64,000 bases of DNA from the NCBI GenBank assembly GCA_039928615.1, contig JBDSSS010000081.1, forward strand, positions 19,208 to 83,207, in the 5' to 3' direction. Below the pieces are notes generated by a model. That model made no database searches. It was given only the letters and a program-made list of their open reading frames with translations, and was not told the origin of the DNA. The position numbers and the translations under genes were made by a program. Of the stretch, positions 9,750 through 18,274 are shown piece after piece. Positions within the stretch are counted from its first letter, which is position 1. Each line of letters opens with the position of its first letter. This DNA is from JBDSSS01 sp039928615 (GTDB lineage: Bacteria; Actinomycetota; Actinomycetes; Actinomycetales; Dermatophilaceae).

Positions 9750-10802
9750 TCAGTCCCTGCCGTCGTGGTCGTCGTGGTGGTCATCGTGGTGGTCATCGTG
9801 GCCGCGCATGGCGGCGAACGGACGGGCCGGCAGCCGGGTGATCCAGTAGGACGCGGTGCCCGGGGAGGCGACCCCGAACCGTGCGTTGACGGCCCACAGC
9901 GAACCGGCCGCGACCGTGGCGGTCGACGGGACGTCGAGCGTCGGGTCCGTGAGCTCACCGGCCCACGTCGCGCGCCACCCCGTGCGGGATCTCGACAGGC
10001 GCAGCACCGCGACCGAGTTCCCGCCGGTCCCGCGGACGTTGTAGAGCAGCGAGCCGTCGAGCTCGAGCCCGTCGCCGGAGGTGATCCCCGGGCCGCCGGA
10101 CACGGGGATCTGAGTGGTCACGCCGGTCGTCGGGTCGACGTTCCACAGACCGCCGAACTGGCTGTTGTTGAGGACGAGTGACCCGTCGGAGAGCTGACGG
10201 ATCCCGTTGGCGTTGATGTTCGACCCGTCGAAGGTGGGCCACGCCCCGGACAGCGGGACGAAGCGGGGCGCCGCGCCGGTGGGACGGCCACGCCGGTCGA
10301 GGGCGATCGCGGTGAGTCGGTCGACCCTCGAGTCGGTGACCCAGACCGTGTCCTTGCCGACGACGAGGTCGTTGAGGAACACGCCGCCCGGGACGACGGT
10401 GTCGGACACGACCTCGCCGCTCCTGCCGTCGACGGCCCAGACGTGGGCGACGTCCCCGACGTTGCCGGCGGCCCAGACGAGCCCGGTGCGGCGGTCCCAG
10501 TAGAGGCCGCGCAGGCTCCGGCCGGTGGCTCCGGGGAGCAGCACGGAGACGGACCCCCGCTTGAGGTCGCCCGTGACGATGCGCCCGTCGGCCAGCGACC
10601 CGACGTAGTAGGTGGAGCCGGGTCCGCTCGTGATGCCCTCGGGGCGGATACCGTCCGGGAGCGCCACCGTGCCGGGTGACCTCGACTTCCGCCCCGTGGC
10701 ACCGGCGGGTGAGGCGGCTGCGCCGGTGAGGGCGAGCATCGTGGTGGCGGCGGCGGTCGTCAGGACGGCGCGCCTGGTCGGGGTGGGTCTGTGAGTGTCC
10801 AT
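9750..10802 (-). CDS. Tat-exported SMP-30/gluconolactonase-like beta-propeller protein
   Basis: This 350-residue protein has a twin-arginine signal (PTRRAVLTTAAATTMLAL, residues 7-24). Repeated propeller blades follow, with Gly-rich turns such as PEGITSGPGSTYYVGSLADG, GLYWDRRTGLVWAAG and FLNDLVVGKDTVWVTDS. This resembles SMP-30/NHL-type six-bladed propellers. The C-terminus ends in a low-complexity tail of His and Asp (GHDDHHDDHHDDHDG) that could bind divalent metal. I used the ATG at 10802 because the open frame upstream runs through the hairpin repeats. Catalytic activity is unproven. Confidence 0.75.
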   Translation of the reverse strand: MDTHRPTPTRRAVLTTAAATTMLALTGAAASPAGATGRKSRSPGTVALPDGIRPEGITSGPGSTYYVGSLADGRIVTGDLKRGSVSVLLPGATGRSLRGLYWDRRTGLVWAAGNVGDVAHVWAVDGRSGEVVSDTVVPGGVFLNDLVVGKDTVWVTDSRVDRLTAIALDRRGRPTGAAPRFVPLSGAWPTFDGSNINANGIRQLSDGSLVLNNSQFGGLWNVDPTTGVTTQIPVSGGPGITSGDGLELDGSLLYNVRGTGGNSVAVLRLSRSRTGWRATWAGELTDPTLDVPSTATVAAGSLWAVNARFGVASPGTASYWITRLPARPFAAMRGHDDHHDDHHDDHDGRD

Positions 10803-10869
10803 CAACCATTTTGTGCACACTTCAACGGCCACGTCCACGGCGTCGAGCGTTGGGTTTCCCCCACTGCTC

Positions 10870-11064
10870 CGCCACTGCTCCGCGAGGGGGAGCAGTGGCG
10901 TGGTGCTGGAGTGACCGCTCAGTTTCACAAAACGGACACCCTGGGCGACTACGCCACTGCTCCGCCAGGGGGAGCAGTGGCGGAGCGGTGGCGAGACCCC
11001 TTGTTTCGACAATCGGGACATCTCGGTGGACTACGCCACTGCTCCACGAGGGGGAGCAGTGGCG
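10870..11064. repeat. Three tandem hairpin units with an 82-bp period
   Basis: The same 12-pair palindrome (arms CGCCACTGCTCC and GGAGCAGTGGCG, 7-base loop) occurs at 10870-10900, 10952-10982 and 11034-11064. The spacing is exactly 82 bases each time. The DNA between copies 1 and 2 is visibly related to that between copies 2 and 3, including GTTTC, ACAA and GGACTACGCC blocks. The loop sequences differ (gcgaggg, gccaggg, acgaggg) while the stems do not. This fills the 385-base gap upstream of the propeller gene; I see no coding sequence in it. Confidence 0.9.
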
Positions 11065-11126
11065 GAGCGGTGGAACCTGGGGTGGGTGGCCCAGCAGTTG
11101 TGGTCGATGACGCTGTCTGGTGCTGT

Positions 11127-11142
11127 CTAGCGCGAACGCTAG
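11127..11142. other. Short palindromic hairpin CTAGCG-CGAA-CGCTAG
   Basis: A 6-pair perfect stem with a CGAA tetraloop lies between the 82-bp repeats and the stop of the SDR-TspO gene. It could terminate that minus-strand operon or be an operator; nothing else identifies it. Confidence 0.35.
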
Positions 11143-11187
11143 TGGGCCGTAGACGAGCGAATCGTCGGCCGGGCGACATCCCCGAGG

Positions 11188-12678
11188 TCAGCGGCGCCGG
11201 TTGCGGCGCGCGATCGCCCCGGTCAGCACGGTCGCGAAGCCGCACCAGGCGGCATACGGGATGAGAGCGAGGCCCGAGGTGCGCTGGGCCGACGCCGTGC
11301 GCCGGGCCAGGTCGACCGAGCTCGCCGTGAGCACCGCGCTCTCGATGGTCGCGAGACCGGGACGCTTCGCGCCCCAGAAGACCCAGCTCCACCCGGCGTT
11401 GAGCACGAGGTTGGTGCCGAACGCCGTGAGGTAGGTCGATCGGCCGGCGGCATCGCCCTTCTTGTCGAGCGCGTTGAGAGCCGTCGCCCCACTGGCGGCG
11501 ATCCCCGTGTAGAGCAGGCTCCACACGACGGGGAACGCGACGGCCGGCGGCTGCCAGTCCGGCTTGTCGAGCGAGCGGTCCCAGGCCGAGTCCGGCTTGG
11601 TGGCCAGGCCCCCGATGACCGCGCACGCGGCCACCCCGCCGATGGCGATCGCGAGGTTGCGCGGGGCGGTGTCGGGCTTGGCCGTCTCCATCGCCTCGGC
11701 GACGGCCGTGTCGAAGTCGGTCAGGCCGCCTCGGATCGGGACGAGGTCGAAGATGTCGTCCTCCTTGCTCACGACCTCGTGGACGAGGCTGCCGACGAGC
11801 GGCTTGGCCAGTCCGGCCGAGATCGGGGTCACGAGCCCGACCCAGTGGCTCGCGAGGCGCGGCGTGAGCACGGGGACGGTGACGATCGGGCGGTGCCGAC
11901 GACCGGTGACGTCGGCGAAGCGCTGCATCATCTCGCGATAGGTCATCACCTCGGGGCCGCCGACGTCGAAGGTCCTGTTGACCTCGGGGGGCAGGTCGCC
12001 GGCCCCGGCCAGCAAGGTGATGACGTCGTCGATGGCGATCGGCTGGATCCGGTTCTCGAGCCACTTGGGCGCGATCATCGCGGGCAGCCGGGTCGTGAGG
12101 TAGCGCAGCATGTCGAAGGAGGCGGAGCCGTCCCCGAGGACGACGGCCGCCTGCAGGACCGCGGTCGGCACGCCGGAGGACAGGAAGGTGTCGCCGACCT
12201 CGACCCGGGAGGCGAGGTGGGGGGAGAGCTCCTCCCCCTCGGGGTGCAGCCCGCCGAGGTAGACGATCCGCTCGACGTCGGCGCGCTTCGCCGCCCCCGC
12301 GAAGGCCGCAGCCGCCTCGCGGTCACGCTCCGCGAAGTCCGGCCGGTCGTCCATCGAGTGGACGAGGTACCACGCGGTGCGGATGCCGCGCAGCGCCGTG
12401 TGCATGTCGCTCTCGGACGCGACGTCCCCTTCGACGACGTCGACCCACTGGCGCCACGGACGGTCGTCGAGGGAGGCGGCGCGCCGGGTGAGGACGCGCA
12501 CCGACCAGCCCTCGTCGAGCAGGCGCGGCACGAGGTGCCCGCCGACGTAGCCCGACGCGCCGGTGACGAGCGCGGTGCGGTTGCCGTCGCGCTCGCCGTC
12601 CTCGTTGGTGTCGGGGTTGGTGTCGGGGTTGGTGTCGGGAATGGAGTCGGTCTTGTTGTCGCGGGTCACGCGGATCAC
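11188..12678 (-). CDS. NAD(P)-binding SDR-type domain fused to a TspO/MBR membrane domain
   Basis: This 496-residue fusion starts at GTG 12678, which overlaps the CPBP stop (GTGA). After a short acidic repeat (DTNPDTNPDTN), residues about 25-340 form an atypical SDR/NmrA-like Rossmann domain with TGASGYVGGHLV and VDVVEGDVA. Residues about 350-490 form a TspO/CrtK domain with PDWQPPAVAFPVVWSLLYT, LVLNAGWSWVFWGAKRPGLA and LIPYAAWCGFATVL. TspO proteins bind porphyrins and are linked to light and oxygen responses. This is the last gene of the photoprotection operon. Which reaction the SDR part performs is unknown. Confidence 0.85.
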   Translation of the reverse strand: MIRVTRDNKTDSIPDTNPDTNPDTNEDGERDGNRTALVTGASGYVGGHLVPRLLDEGWSVRVLTRRAASLDDRPWRQWVDVVEGDVASESDMHTALRGIRTAWYLVHSMDDRPDFAERDREAAAAFAGAAKRADVERIVYLGGLHPEGEELSPHLASRVEVGDTFLSSGVPTAVLQAAVVLGDGSASFDMLRYLTTRLPAMIAPKWLENRIQPIAIDDVITLLAGAGDLPPEVNRTFDVGGPEVMTYREMMQRFADVTGRRHRPIVTVPVLTPRLASHWVGLVTPISAGLAKPLVGSLVHEVVSKEDDIFDLVPIRGGLTDFDTAVAEAMETAKPDTAPRNLAIAIGGVAACAVIGGLATKPDSAWDRSLDKPDWQPPAVAFPVVWSLLYTGIAASGATALNALDKKGDAAGRSTYLTAFGTNLVLNAGWSWVFWGAKRPGLATIESAVLTASSVDLARRTASAQRTSGLALIPYAAWCGFATVLTGAIARRNRRR

Positions 12679-13421
12679 CTGGCCAGGTTGAGGACGGGGG
12701 GGAGGAGCAGGAGCATGCCGCTGGACCACGTCACGTGAGTGATGATCGGTCCGAGGATGCCGCCGGTGACGCGCCGCTGGAGAGCGGTGACGATCCCGAC
12801 GGCAGAGCCGGCGACGACGAGCAGGGGGACACCGGCGCCCACCGTGGTGAGCGCGTAGATGATCGTGGAGATGACGACCGCCCTGGTGGGCAGGGCGGCA
12901 TACAGCGCGCCGCGGAAGAACAGCTCCTCGACGACGCCGTTGAGCACGGTGATGGCGAGCACGACGATGGTCGAGCCGAAGCGGGCGTGGTCGAGCAGCG
13001 AGTCGACCGGCTCGCGCAGGAAGGGGATCCGCGCCACGACGAGGGCGCCGACGAGGAAGATGCCGAGCAGCAGGGCGCCGAGCGCGAGCGACTGGACGAT
13101 CGGTCGGGCCCGCTGGTTGCCCCGGCGTGTGTGGCCCCAGCCGACGTGGAGCGGGCCGGACACGAGGGCGCCGACCCCCCAGACGAGGGCGAGCCCGATC
13201 GTCGCGTAGTAGAACCGGGAGTCGCCCGGCGGGATGCGCAGGGCGAAGGCGAGGGCCGCGGTCCCGAGCACGAGGGTGATGGCGACGACGATCCGGCGCC
13301 GCTTGCGCCGCTCCGGCGGGTCGGGGTGTTGCCCGGGCACCGGGTCGAAGAGTGCGGCCTCGAGGAAGGCCCGCAGCTCGGCGATGGGGCCCCGGTGCCA
13401 GGGCTCGGTCTCGGCGCTCAT
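12675..13421 (-). CDS. CPBP-family intramembrane metalloprotease
   Basis: This 248-residue membrane protein has about six or seven hydrophobic segments and the CPBP (Abi/CAAX protease-like) motif EELFFRGALY near residue 165. It also has a downstream conserved His region (GPIITHVTWSSG). The family includes CAAX-type prenyl endopeptidases and bacteriocin self-immunity proteins. Here it sits inside the photoprotection operon, 21 bases after the photolyase stop, with a GTGA overlap into the SDR-TspO gene. The substrate is unknown. Confidence 0.88.
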   Translation of the reverse strand: MSAETEPWHRGPIAELRAFLEAALFDPVPGQHPDPPERRKRRRIVVAITLVLGTAALAFALRIPPGDSRFYYATIGLALVWGVGALVSGPLHVGWGHTRRGNQRARPIVQSLALGALLLGIFLVGALVVARIPFLREPVDSLLDHARFGSTIVVLAITVLNGVVEELFFRGALYAALPTRAVVISTIIYALTTVGAGVPLLVVAGSAVGIVTALQRRVTGGILGPIITHVTWSSGMLLLLPPVLNLAR

Positions 13422-13442
13422 GCCTCAAGCCTCACAGATTGC

Positions 13443-14801
13443 TCACCGTCGTGCAGACTCGTACCGGGCCAACGTCTCCTTGCGCTCCCGGTCGTGGTCG
13501 ACGATGCGCTCGGGGTAGTCGTGCGCGAAGCCGTCGTCGTGCTTCCACGGCTCGTGGGCGGCGGCCCCGTTGAGGTGGGCCAGCTCCGGCAACCACCGGC
13601 GGACGTAGGCGCCGTCCGGGTCGAACTTCTTGCCCTGGGTGACGGGGTTGAACACGCGGAAGTAGGGAGCCGCGTCGGTCCCGGTGCCGGCGACCCACTG
13701 CCAGCCGTGGTTGTTGGAGGCGAGGTCCCCGTCGATGAGGTGGTCGAGGAAGTGCCGGGCCCCGACCGGCCACCAGACGTGCAGGTCCTTGGTGAGGAAG
13801 CTCGCCGTGATCATCCGCAGCCGGTTGTGCATCCAGCCCTCGGCGAGGAGCTGGCGCATGCCCGCGTCGACGATCGGGTAGCCGGTGCGCCCCTGTCGCC
13901 AGGCCTCGACCCGCTCCCGGGACGTCGCGTCGTCGTCGTACTCGAGGCCGGACAGCTCGTCGCGCAGGTCGTGCCAGGCCGACTCGGGCCGGTGCCAGAG
14001 CACGTCGGCGTAGAACTCGCGCCAGGCCAGCTCGGTGACGAAGGTCTCCGCGGCCTTGGTCCGGCCGCTGCCGTGGGCGGCGATGTCGGCGAGGATCGTG
14101 CGGGGGTGGATCTCGCCGTACTTGAGCGGGGCCGACAGGCGACTCGTCGTGTCGAGGTCGGGGCGGTCGCGCTCGGAGGCGTAGTCGGACAGGTGGTCCT
14201 CGCGGAAGCGGGTCCACCGCTCGTGCGCGGCAGCCTCGCCCGCCTCGATGTCGGCGAGGTCGTCGACCTCCGGCAGCGCCTCCGAGGTCACGTCGTCGGC
14301 CCACGTGACCGTCGAGGGCCGCTCCGCAGGCGCCGGCCGGCCGTGGTCGCGCCAGGCGCGGGAGAAGGGGGTGAAGACCTTGTAGGGGGAGCCCGACTGG
14401 TTGAGCACCCGCCCGGGGCCGACGGCATACGGAGTGCCGGTGGCGACGAGCTTGCGGCCCGTCGCGGCGAGCCGCTCCGCCACGTCATCGTCGCGTCGGC
14501 GGCCGTAGGGCGTCGTCTCCCGAGAGACGTGCACCTCGTCGGCGCCCACCTCCTTGGCGAGGTCCGGGATGACGTCCCGGGGGTCACCGGAGCGCAGCAC
14601 CAGGTGGCCGCCGAGGTCGTCGGAGAGCGCGGCCAGGGACGCGATGAGCCGGTCGGTGCGCGGGGTGCCGGGCCGCAGCAGGTCCGGGTCGAGCACGAAG
14701 ACGGGCACGACGGCGTCTGCGGCGTCGATCGCCGCGAGCAGGGCCGGGTTGTCGGCGAGGCGCAGGTCCCGCCGGAACCAGAGGATGGACGTGGTCACCA
14801 T
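13443..14801 (-). CDS. phrB: Deoxyribodipyrimidine photolyase (class I CPD type)
   Basis: This 452-residue enzyme repairs UV-induced cyclobutane pyrimidine dimers using FADH and blue light. The N-terminal photolyase domain opens with SILWFRRDLRLADNPAL. The FAD-binding domain has TSRLSAPLKYGEIHPR, ELAWREFYADVLWHRP, HNRLRMITASFLTKDL and NNHGWQWVAGTGTDAAPYF. The length is typical. It lies in the operon divergent from the B12-dependent regulator, so light induction is likely. The annotated ATG at 14801 and the next codon GTG are both possible starts. Confidence 0.97.
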   Translation of the reverse strand: MVTTSILWFRRDLRLADNPALLAAIDAADAVVPVFVLDPDLLRPGTPRTDRLIASLAALSDDLGGHLVLRSGDPRDVIPDLAKEVGADEVHVSRETTPYGRRRDDDVAERLAATGRKLVATGTPYAVGPGRVLNQSGSPYKVFTPFSRAWRDHGRPAPAERPSTVTWADDVTSEALPEVDDLADIEAGEAAAHERWTRFREDHLSDYASERDRPDLDTTSRLSAPLKYGEIHPRTILADIAAHGSGRTKAAETFVTELAWREFYADVLWHRPESAWHDLRDELSGLEYDDDATSRERVEAWRQGRTGYPIVDAGMRQLLAEGWMHNRLRMITASFLTKDLHVWWPVGARHFLDHLIDGDLASNNHGWQWVAGTGTDAAPYFRVFNPVTQGKKFDPDGAYVRRWLPELAHLNGAAAHEPWKHDDGFAHDYPERIVDHDRERKETLARYESARR

Positions 14802-14859
14802 GACCTGCCCATACCCGGGCCGGCGGCTCGGGACGTGGCCGCTCGTCGGTCGGCCCGGC

Positions 14860-16116
14860 TCAACCCGCGTCGGCCGTCCGCTCGAGCCGGACCTGTGCCA
14901 CGTCGAGGTAGCCGGCGGTGAACCCGGCCTCGCAGTAGGCGAGGTAGAACTCCCACTTGCGGCGGAAGGTCTCGTCGAAGCCGAGGGCCGCGACCTCCTG
15001 CCAGCGCGCGTTGAACGTCGCGCGCCAGCGGCGCAGGGTCTCCGCGTAGTCGAGGCCGAAGTCGCGCACCCCGGTGACCCGGAGGCTCGTGTGGTCGTCG
15101 GTCGTCTCGCGGATGGCCTGGAGGCTCGGGATGAGGCCGCCGGGGAAGATGTGCTTCTGGATCCAGCCGTAGGAGTGCTTCGTCGCGAGCAGCCGCTCGT
15201 GGGACATGAGGATCGCCTGGACGGCGGCGGTGCCGCCCGGGGCGAGGCGCTCGTCGATCGTCGCGAAGTAGGCGGGCCAGAACTCCTCGCCCACCGCCTC
15301 GATCATCTCGACGCTGACGATGGCGTCGAAGCGGCCCTCGACCTCGCGGTAGTCCTGGATGCGGATGTCGACGAGGTCGGACAGGCCCTCACGCTCGACG
15401 CGCTCGGCCGCGAGGGCGGCCTGCTCCCGCGACAGGGTCACGGTCGTGACGACGGCGCCCCGACGGGCCGCCTCGATGGCCAGCGTGCCCCAGCCGGTGC
15501 CGATCTCGAGGACGCGGCTGCCGGACGTGACGTGGGCGTCGTCGAGGATCGCGTTGACCTTGCGCAGCTGGGCCTGCTCGAAGTCCTGGCCCTCTCGCGG
15601 CAGGTCACCGTCGAAGAGGGCCGAGCTGTAGCTCATCGTCTCGTCGAGGAAGGTCGAGAACAGGTCGTTGCTGAGGTCGTAGTGCGCCTCGATGTTCTTG
15701 CGCGAGCCGAGCAGCGAGTTGCGCTGCGCCGTCGGGATGCGCCGGTCGACGACCCCGCGCAGCGCGAGCAGGCGCGGCGGAACGGCCGTCGTCATCCGCT
15801 CCGCGAACGGCAGGAGGACGTCGACGAGGTCGGTGCCGGGGGCGGCCTTCCAGTCGCCGGCCATGTAGGCCTCGCCGATCCCGATCTTCGGGTGGTGCGC
15901 CAGCCGCTCGAACAGCGCCGTGGGCCGGACGATCTCGATCGTCGGGTAGCCGGCGCGCGGGGTGCCCCCGCCGAGGAGCGTCCCGTCCGGCATGAGGACG
16001 TCGACGGGCACCCGCTCGGCCACCTGGGCCAGGATGCTGCGGGCCAGGCGGGCCCGCAGGCAGAAGGCGCGGAACGCGGGCTTGCGCAGGCAGATCGGTT
16101 GGGTCATCGTCGTCAT
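14860..16116 (-). CDS. Cyclopropane-fatty-acyl-phospholipid synthase family methyltransferase
   Basis: This 418-residue SAM-dependent methyltransferase acts on unsaturated acyl chains of membrane phospholipids. Residues about 60-130 form the N-terminal lipid-handling part (AGDWKAAPGTDLVDVLLPF). The catalytic domain contains HYDLSNDLFSTFLDETMSYS, the SAM motif VLEIGTGWGTLAIEAARRG and VSVEMIEAVGEEFW. The ATG at 16116 overlaps the DUF1365 stop (ATGA) and has a GAGGAGG site upstream. Together with the neighbouring flavoprotein and DUF1365 it resembles sets linked to cyclopropane or furan fatty acids in photo-oxidative responses. The exact lipid product is inference. Confidence 0.93.
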   Translation of the reverse strand: MTTMTQPICLRKPAFRAFCLRARLARSILAQVAERVPVDVLMPDGTLLGGGTPRAGYPTIEIVRPTALFERLAHHPKIGIGEAYMAGDWKAAPGTDLVDVLLPFAERMTTAVPPRLLALRGVVDRRIPTAQRNSLLGSRKNIEAHYDLSNDLFSTFLDETMSYSSALFDGDLPREGQDFEQAQLRKVNAILDDAHVTSGSRVLEIGTGWGTLAIEAARRGAVVTTVTLSREQAALAAERVEREGLSDLVDIRIQDYREVEGRFDAIVSVEMIEAVGEEFWPAYFATIDERLAPGGTAAVQAILMSHERLLATKHSYGWIQKHIFPGGLIPSLQAIRETTDDHTSLRVTGVRDFGLDYAETLRRWRATFNARWQEVAALGFDETFRRKWEFYLAYCEAGFTAGYLDVAQVRLERTADAG

Positions 16117-16877
16117 CGGACGGCCTCCTCGGGGTGTCGGGGTCGGGGTGCAACAGGCAGGCGGCGAAGCCACAGCCGGATGCCGTGCAGGCGGATCAGG
16201 GTGCTCACGCGTTGGGTCATCAGACCGTGGCGGCGGATGAGGGACAACAACCGGCGCGGCGTGGCGGGCTGCGGGGTTCCGGTCGTCACGGCCGACAGGA
16301 TCCGCCGGCCCTCGCGGTCGAGACGCACCGACACGGCGACGGTCCCCTCCTCGAGGACGAGCTGGACGGCATACGTGCCGGAGACGTCGTTGAAGGGGGA
16401 GACGTAGAACGCCTTGTCGATGCTCGCCGAGCCGGAGGGCGTGAGCTCGAGCAGGTAGGCGTGCCGCTCGCCGTAGGTGTTGTGCACCTCGAAGACGACG
16501 GCCACGAGCGAGTCGTCGGGGCGCAGGCACCAGAACACGGAGAGGGGGTCGAAGACGTGGCCCAGCACCCGCGCGTTGGCGAGCATGAGGACGCGGTCCT
16601 CCGGGGCGAGGGCGACGCCCCGCGCCGCGAGGAAGCGCTCGACGTCCCCGCGCAGACCGCCGCCGAGCCGCCCGCGGTCGAGATGGTCCGCAGCGTCGAA
16701 GCGAGCGAAAGCGCACAGCGGCCAACCAAACCGGGGGAGACGGTCGACGTCGACGAGCCACTGGTAGTGCGGGTGGTCGAAGGTGTTGGTCAGCGGCTCG
16801 CGCCGGCTGTGCGTCACGGTCCCCTCGACGAGCGCCGGCACGGCGGGAGGTGACAGCCGCAGGGCCGTCGGGCTCAC
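16113..16877 (-). CDS. DUF1365 family protein
   Basis: This 254-residue protein starts at GTG 16877, which overlaps the flavoprotein stop (GTGA). Family features are the N-terminal EGTVTHSRREP and the central HVFDPLSVFWCLRPDDSLVA, followed by VHNTYGERHAYLL and KAFYVSPFNDVSGTYAV. DUF1365 genes are almost always next to a flavin amine-oxidase-like gene and a CFA synthase, as here. The biochemical role is not established; a part in fatty-acid modification is inferred from context. Confidence 0.92.
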   Translation of the reverse strand: MSPTALRLSPPAVPALVEGTVTHSRREPLTNTFDHPHYQWLVDVDRLPRFGWPLCAFARFDAADHLDRGRLGGGLRGDVERFLAARGVALAPEDRVLMLANARVLGHVFDPLSVFWCLRPDDSLVAVVFEVHNTYGERHAYLLELTPSGSASIDKAFYVSPFNDVSGTYAVQLVLEEGTVAVSVRLDREGRRILSAVTTGTPQPATPRRLLSLIRRHGLMTQRVSTLIRLHGIRLWLRRLPVAPRPRHPEEAVR

Positions 16878-18154
16878 CACGACGCGCCGAGGGACTGGGC
16901 GGCCTCGACGCCGGAGCGACAACCGTCCTCGTGGAAGCCCCAGCCGAGGTGCGCCCCGGCGAAGGCGAGACGGTCGCCACCGGCCGTGCGCAGGCGCTCT
17001 GCGGCGGCCACGGCCTCCCGGGTGAAGATCGGGTGGTCGTAGGTCATCCGGGCGGTCACCCGGGCCGGGTCGATGTTGCCATCGGGGTTGAGGGTGACGA
17101 CGTGGTCATCGACGTCGTCGAGGCCCATCAGACGGTTCATCCAGTAGCTGACCGTGACGTCCGGGGTGGGCGCGTCGCAGCCGCGCATCCGGTAGTTCCA
17201 CGAGGCGCGCGCCTCGGGCGCCGTCGGCAGCACGGAGGAGTCACGATGCAGCCAGGTCTCGTTGCGGGAGTACCGGATCGCCGCGAGGTCGCGCTTCTCC
17301 TCCGGGGTCGCGTCGGCGAGCAGCGTGAGCGCCTGGTCGGCGTGCGTCGCGACGACGGCACGGTCGAAGGTCTGCATCGGGTCACCGGCGGCGCGCACGT
17401 CGACGCCGTCGTCGTGCCGGGTCACGTCGGTCACCCGTGCGGTCCTCCGCACGTCGGGGAGACGCTCGACGAGGCGGTCGACGTAGGTGCCGGACCCGCC
17501 GGTGACGGTGCGCCAGGTCGGCGACCCCGTCACCGTCAGCATGCCGTGGTGGTCGAGGAAGCGGAACAGGTGGCGCGCCGGGTAGGTGACGGCGTCGAGG
17601 TCGCCGCTCGACCACACGCAGGCGACGAGCGGGATGGCGAAGTGCCGGACGAAGTGGGTGGAGAAGCCTTCTGCCGCAAGGAACTCGCCCCAGGTCGGGT
17701 CGGTCGAGTCGTCCTCGAGCAGGCGGCGGGCCGCCTTGTGGAAGCGGGGCACCTCGGCGAGCATCCGCAGGTGGCGGGGGTCGAGGATCCGTCGCTTCTG
17801 GGCGAACATCCCCTTCGCGCCGCGCCCACCGGCATACGACAGCCCGCAGCCCTCACACGTGATCGACATGCTCATCTCGGTGGGCTGGGTCGGCACGTCG
17901 AGCTCGGCGAAGAGGCGCAGCAGGTTGGGGTAGGTCTTCTCGTTGTGCACGATGAAGCCGCTGTCGATCCGCAGGCTCCGGCCCGCGCCGTCCCCGGAGG
18001 CGACGTCGTGGGTGTGGGCGTGCCCGCCGAGACGGTCGTCGGCCTCGAAGAGCGTCACGTCGTGCGTCGCGCTGAGCACGTGGGCTGCCGTCAGTCCCGA
18101 GACCCCGGCGCCGATGACGGCTGCCGTGGGCCTGCTGGTGGTCGAAGCGTTCAC
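16874..18154 (-). CDS. FAD-dependent amine-oxidase-like flavoprotein (fatty-acid modification cluster)
   Basis: This 426-residue protein opens with the Rossmann FAD motif AAVIGAGVSGLTAAHVL and the GGHAHTHDV segment. The middle contains RIDSGFIVHNEKTYPNL, and the C-terminus FAGAHLGWGFHEDGC closes the FAD site. Family members sit with DUF1365 and CFA-type methyltransferases in bacterial photo-oxidative stress regulons, where relatives take part in making modified fatty acids such as furan fatty acids. It is the first gene of the six-gene minus-strand operon. The reaction here is not proven. Confidence 0.92.
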   Translation of the reverse strand: MNASTTSRPTAAVIGAGVSGLTAAHVLSATHDVTLFEADDRLGGHAHTHDVASGDGAGRSLRIDSGFIVHNEKTYPNLLRLFAELDVPTQPTEMSMSITCEGCGLSYAGGRGAKGMFAQKRRILDPRHLRMLAEVPRFHKAARRLLEDDSTDPTWGEFLAAEGFSTHFVRHFAIPLVACVWSSGDLDAVTYPARHLFRFLDHHGMLTVTGSPTWRTVTGGSGTYVDRLVERLPDVRRTARVTDVTRHDDGVDVRAAGDPMQTFDRAVVATHADQALTLLADATPEEKRDLAAIRYSRNETWLHRDSSVLPTAPEARASWNYRMRGCDAPTPDVTVSYWMNRLMGLDDVDDHVVTLNPDGNIDPARVTARMTYDHPIFTREAVAAAERLRTAGGDRLAFAGAHLGWGFHEDGCRSGVEAAQSLGASW

Positions 18155-18203
18155 CGAGTTCCTCCTGGTCGTGCGGGTCCCGAGTGGTTCGGTGTCGCGG
18201 GCC

Positions 18204-18262
18204 CGTTGGATTGTTCAACGAGCAACGACACCGTAAGGTGGCTGTCCAAGGTCTGTCAAAGG
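18204..18262. promoter_or_regulatory. Divergent light-cluster regulatory region with candidate operators
   Basis: Two structured elements lie between the divergent flavoprotein and SRPBCC genes. One is the inverted repeat CGTTG-N7-CAACG (18204-18220), followed by another CAACG (18223-18227). The other is a direct repeat TGTCCAAGG/TGTCAAAGG (18243-18251, 18254-18262) phased by 11 bases, about one helical turn. On the minus strand the second copy contains a perfect TTGACA -35, 17 bases from TTACGG, a weak -10 for the photolyase operon. Blocking by the adjacent MerR regulator at these sites would fit, but is inference. Confidence 0.5.
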
Positions 18263-18274
18263 TTTGGAGAAGGC

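Noticed and set aside
12599..12650. Short tandem repeat as a CRISPR-like array
   Set aside because: The repeat is a 12-bp microsatellite inside a coding sequence (DTNP repeat) with no spacers.
12735..14921. 728-residue plus-strand open frame
   Set aside because: It is antisense to the CPBP and photolyase genes, both of which have full family motifs.
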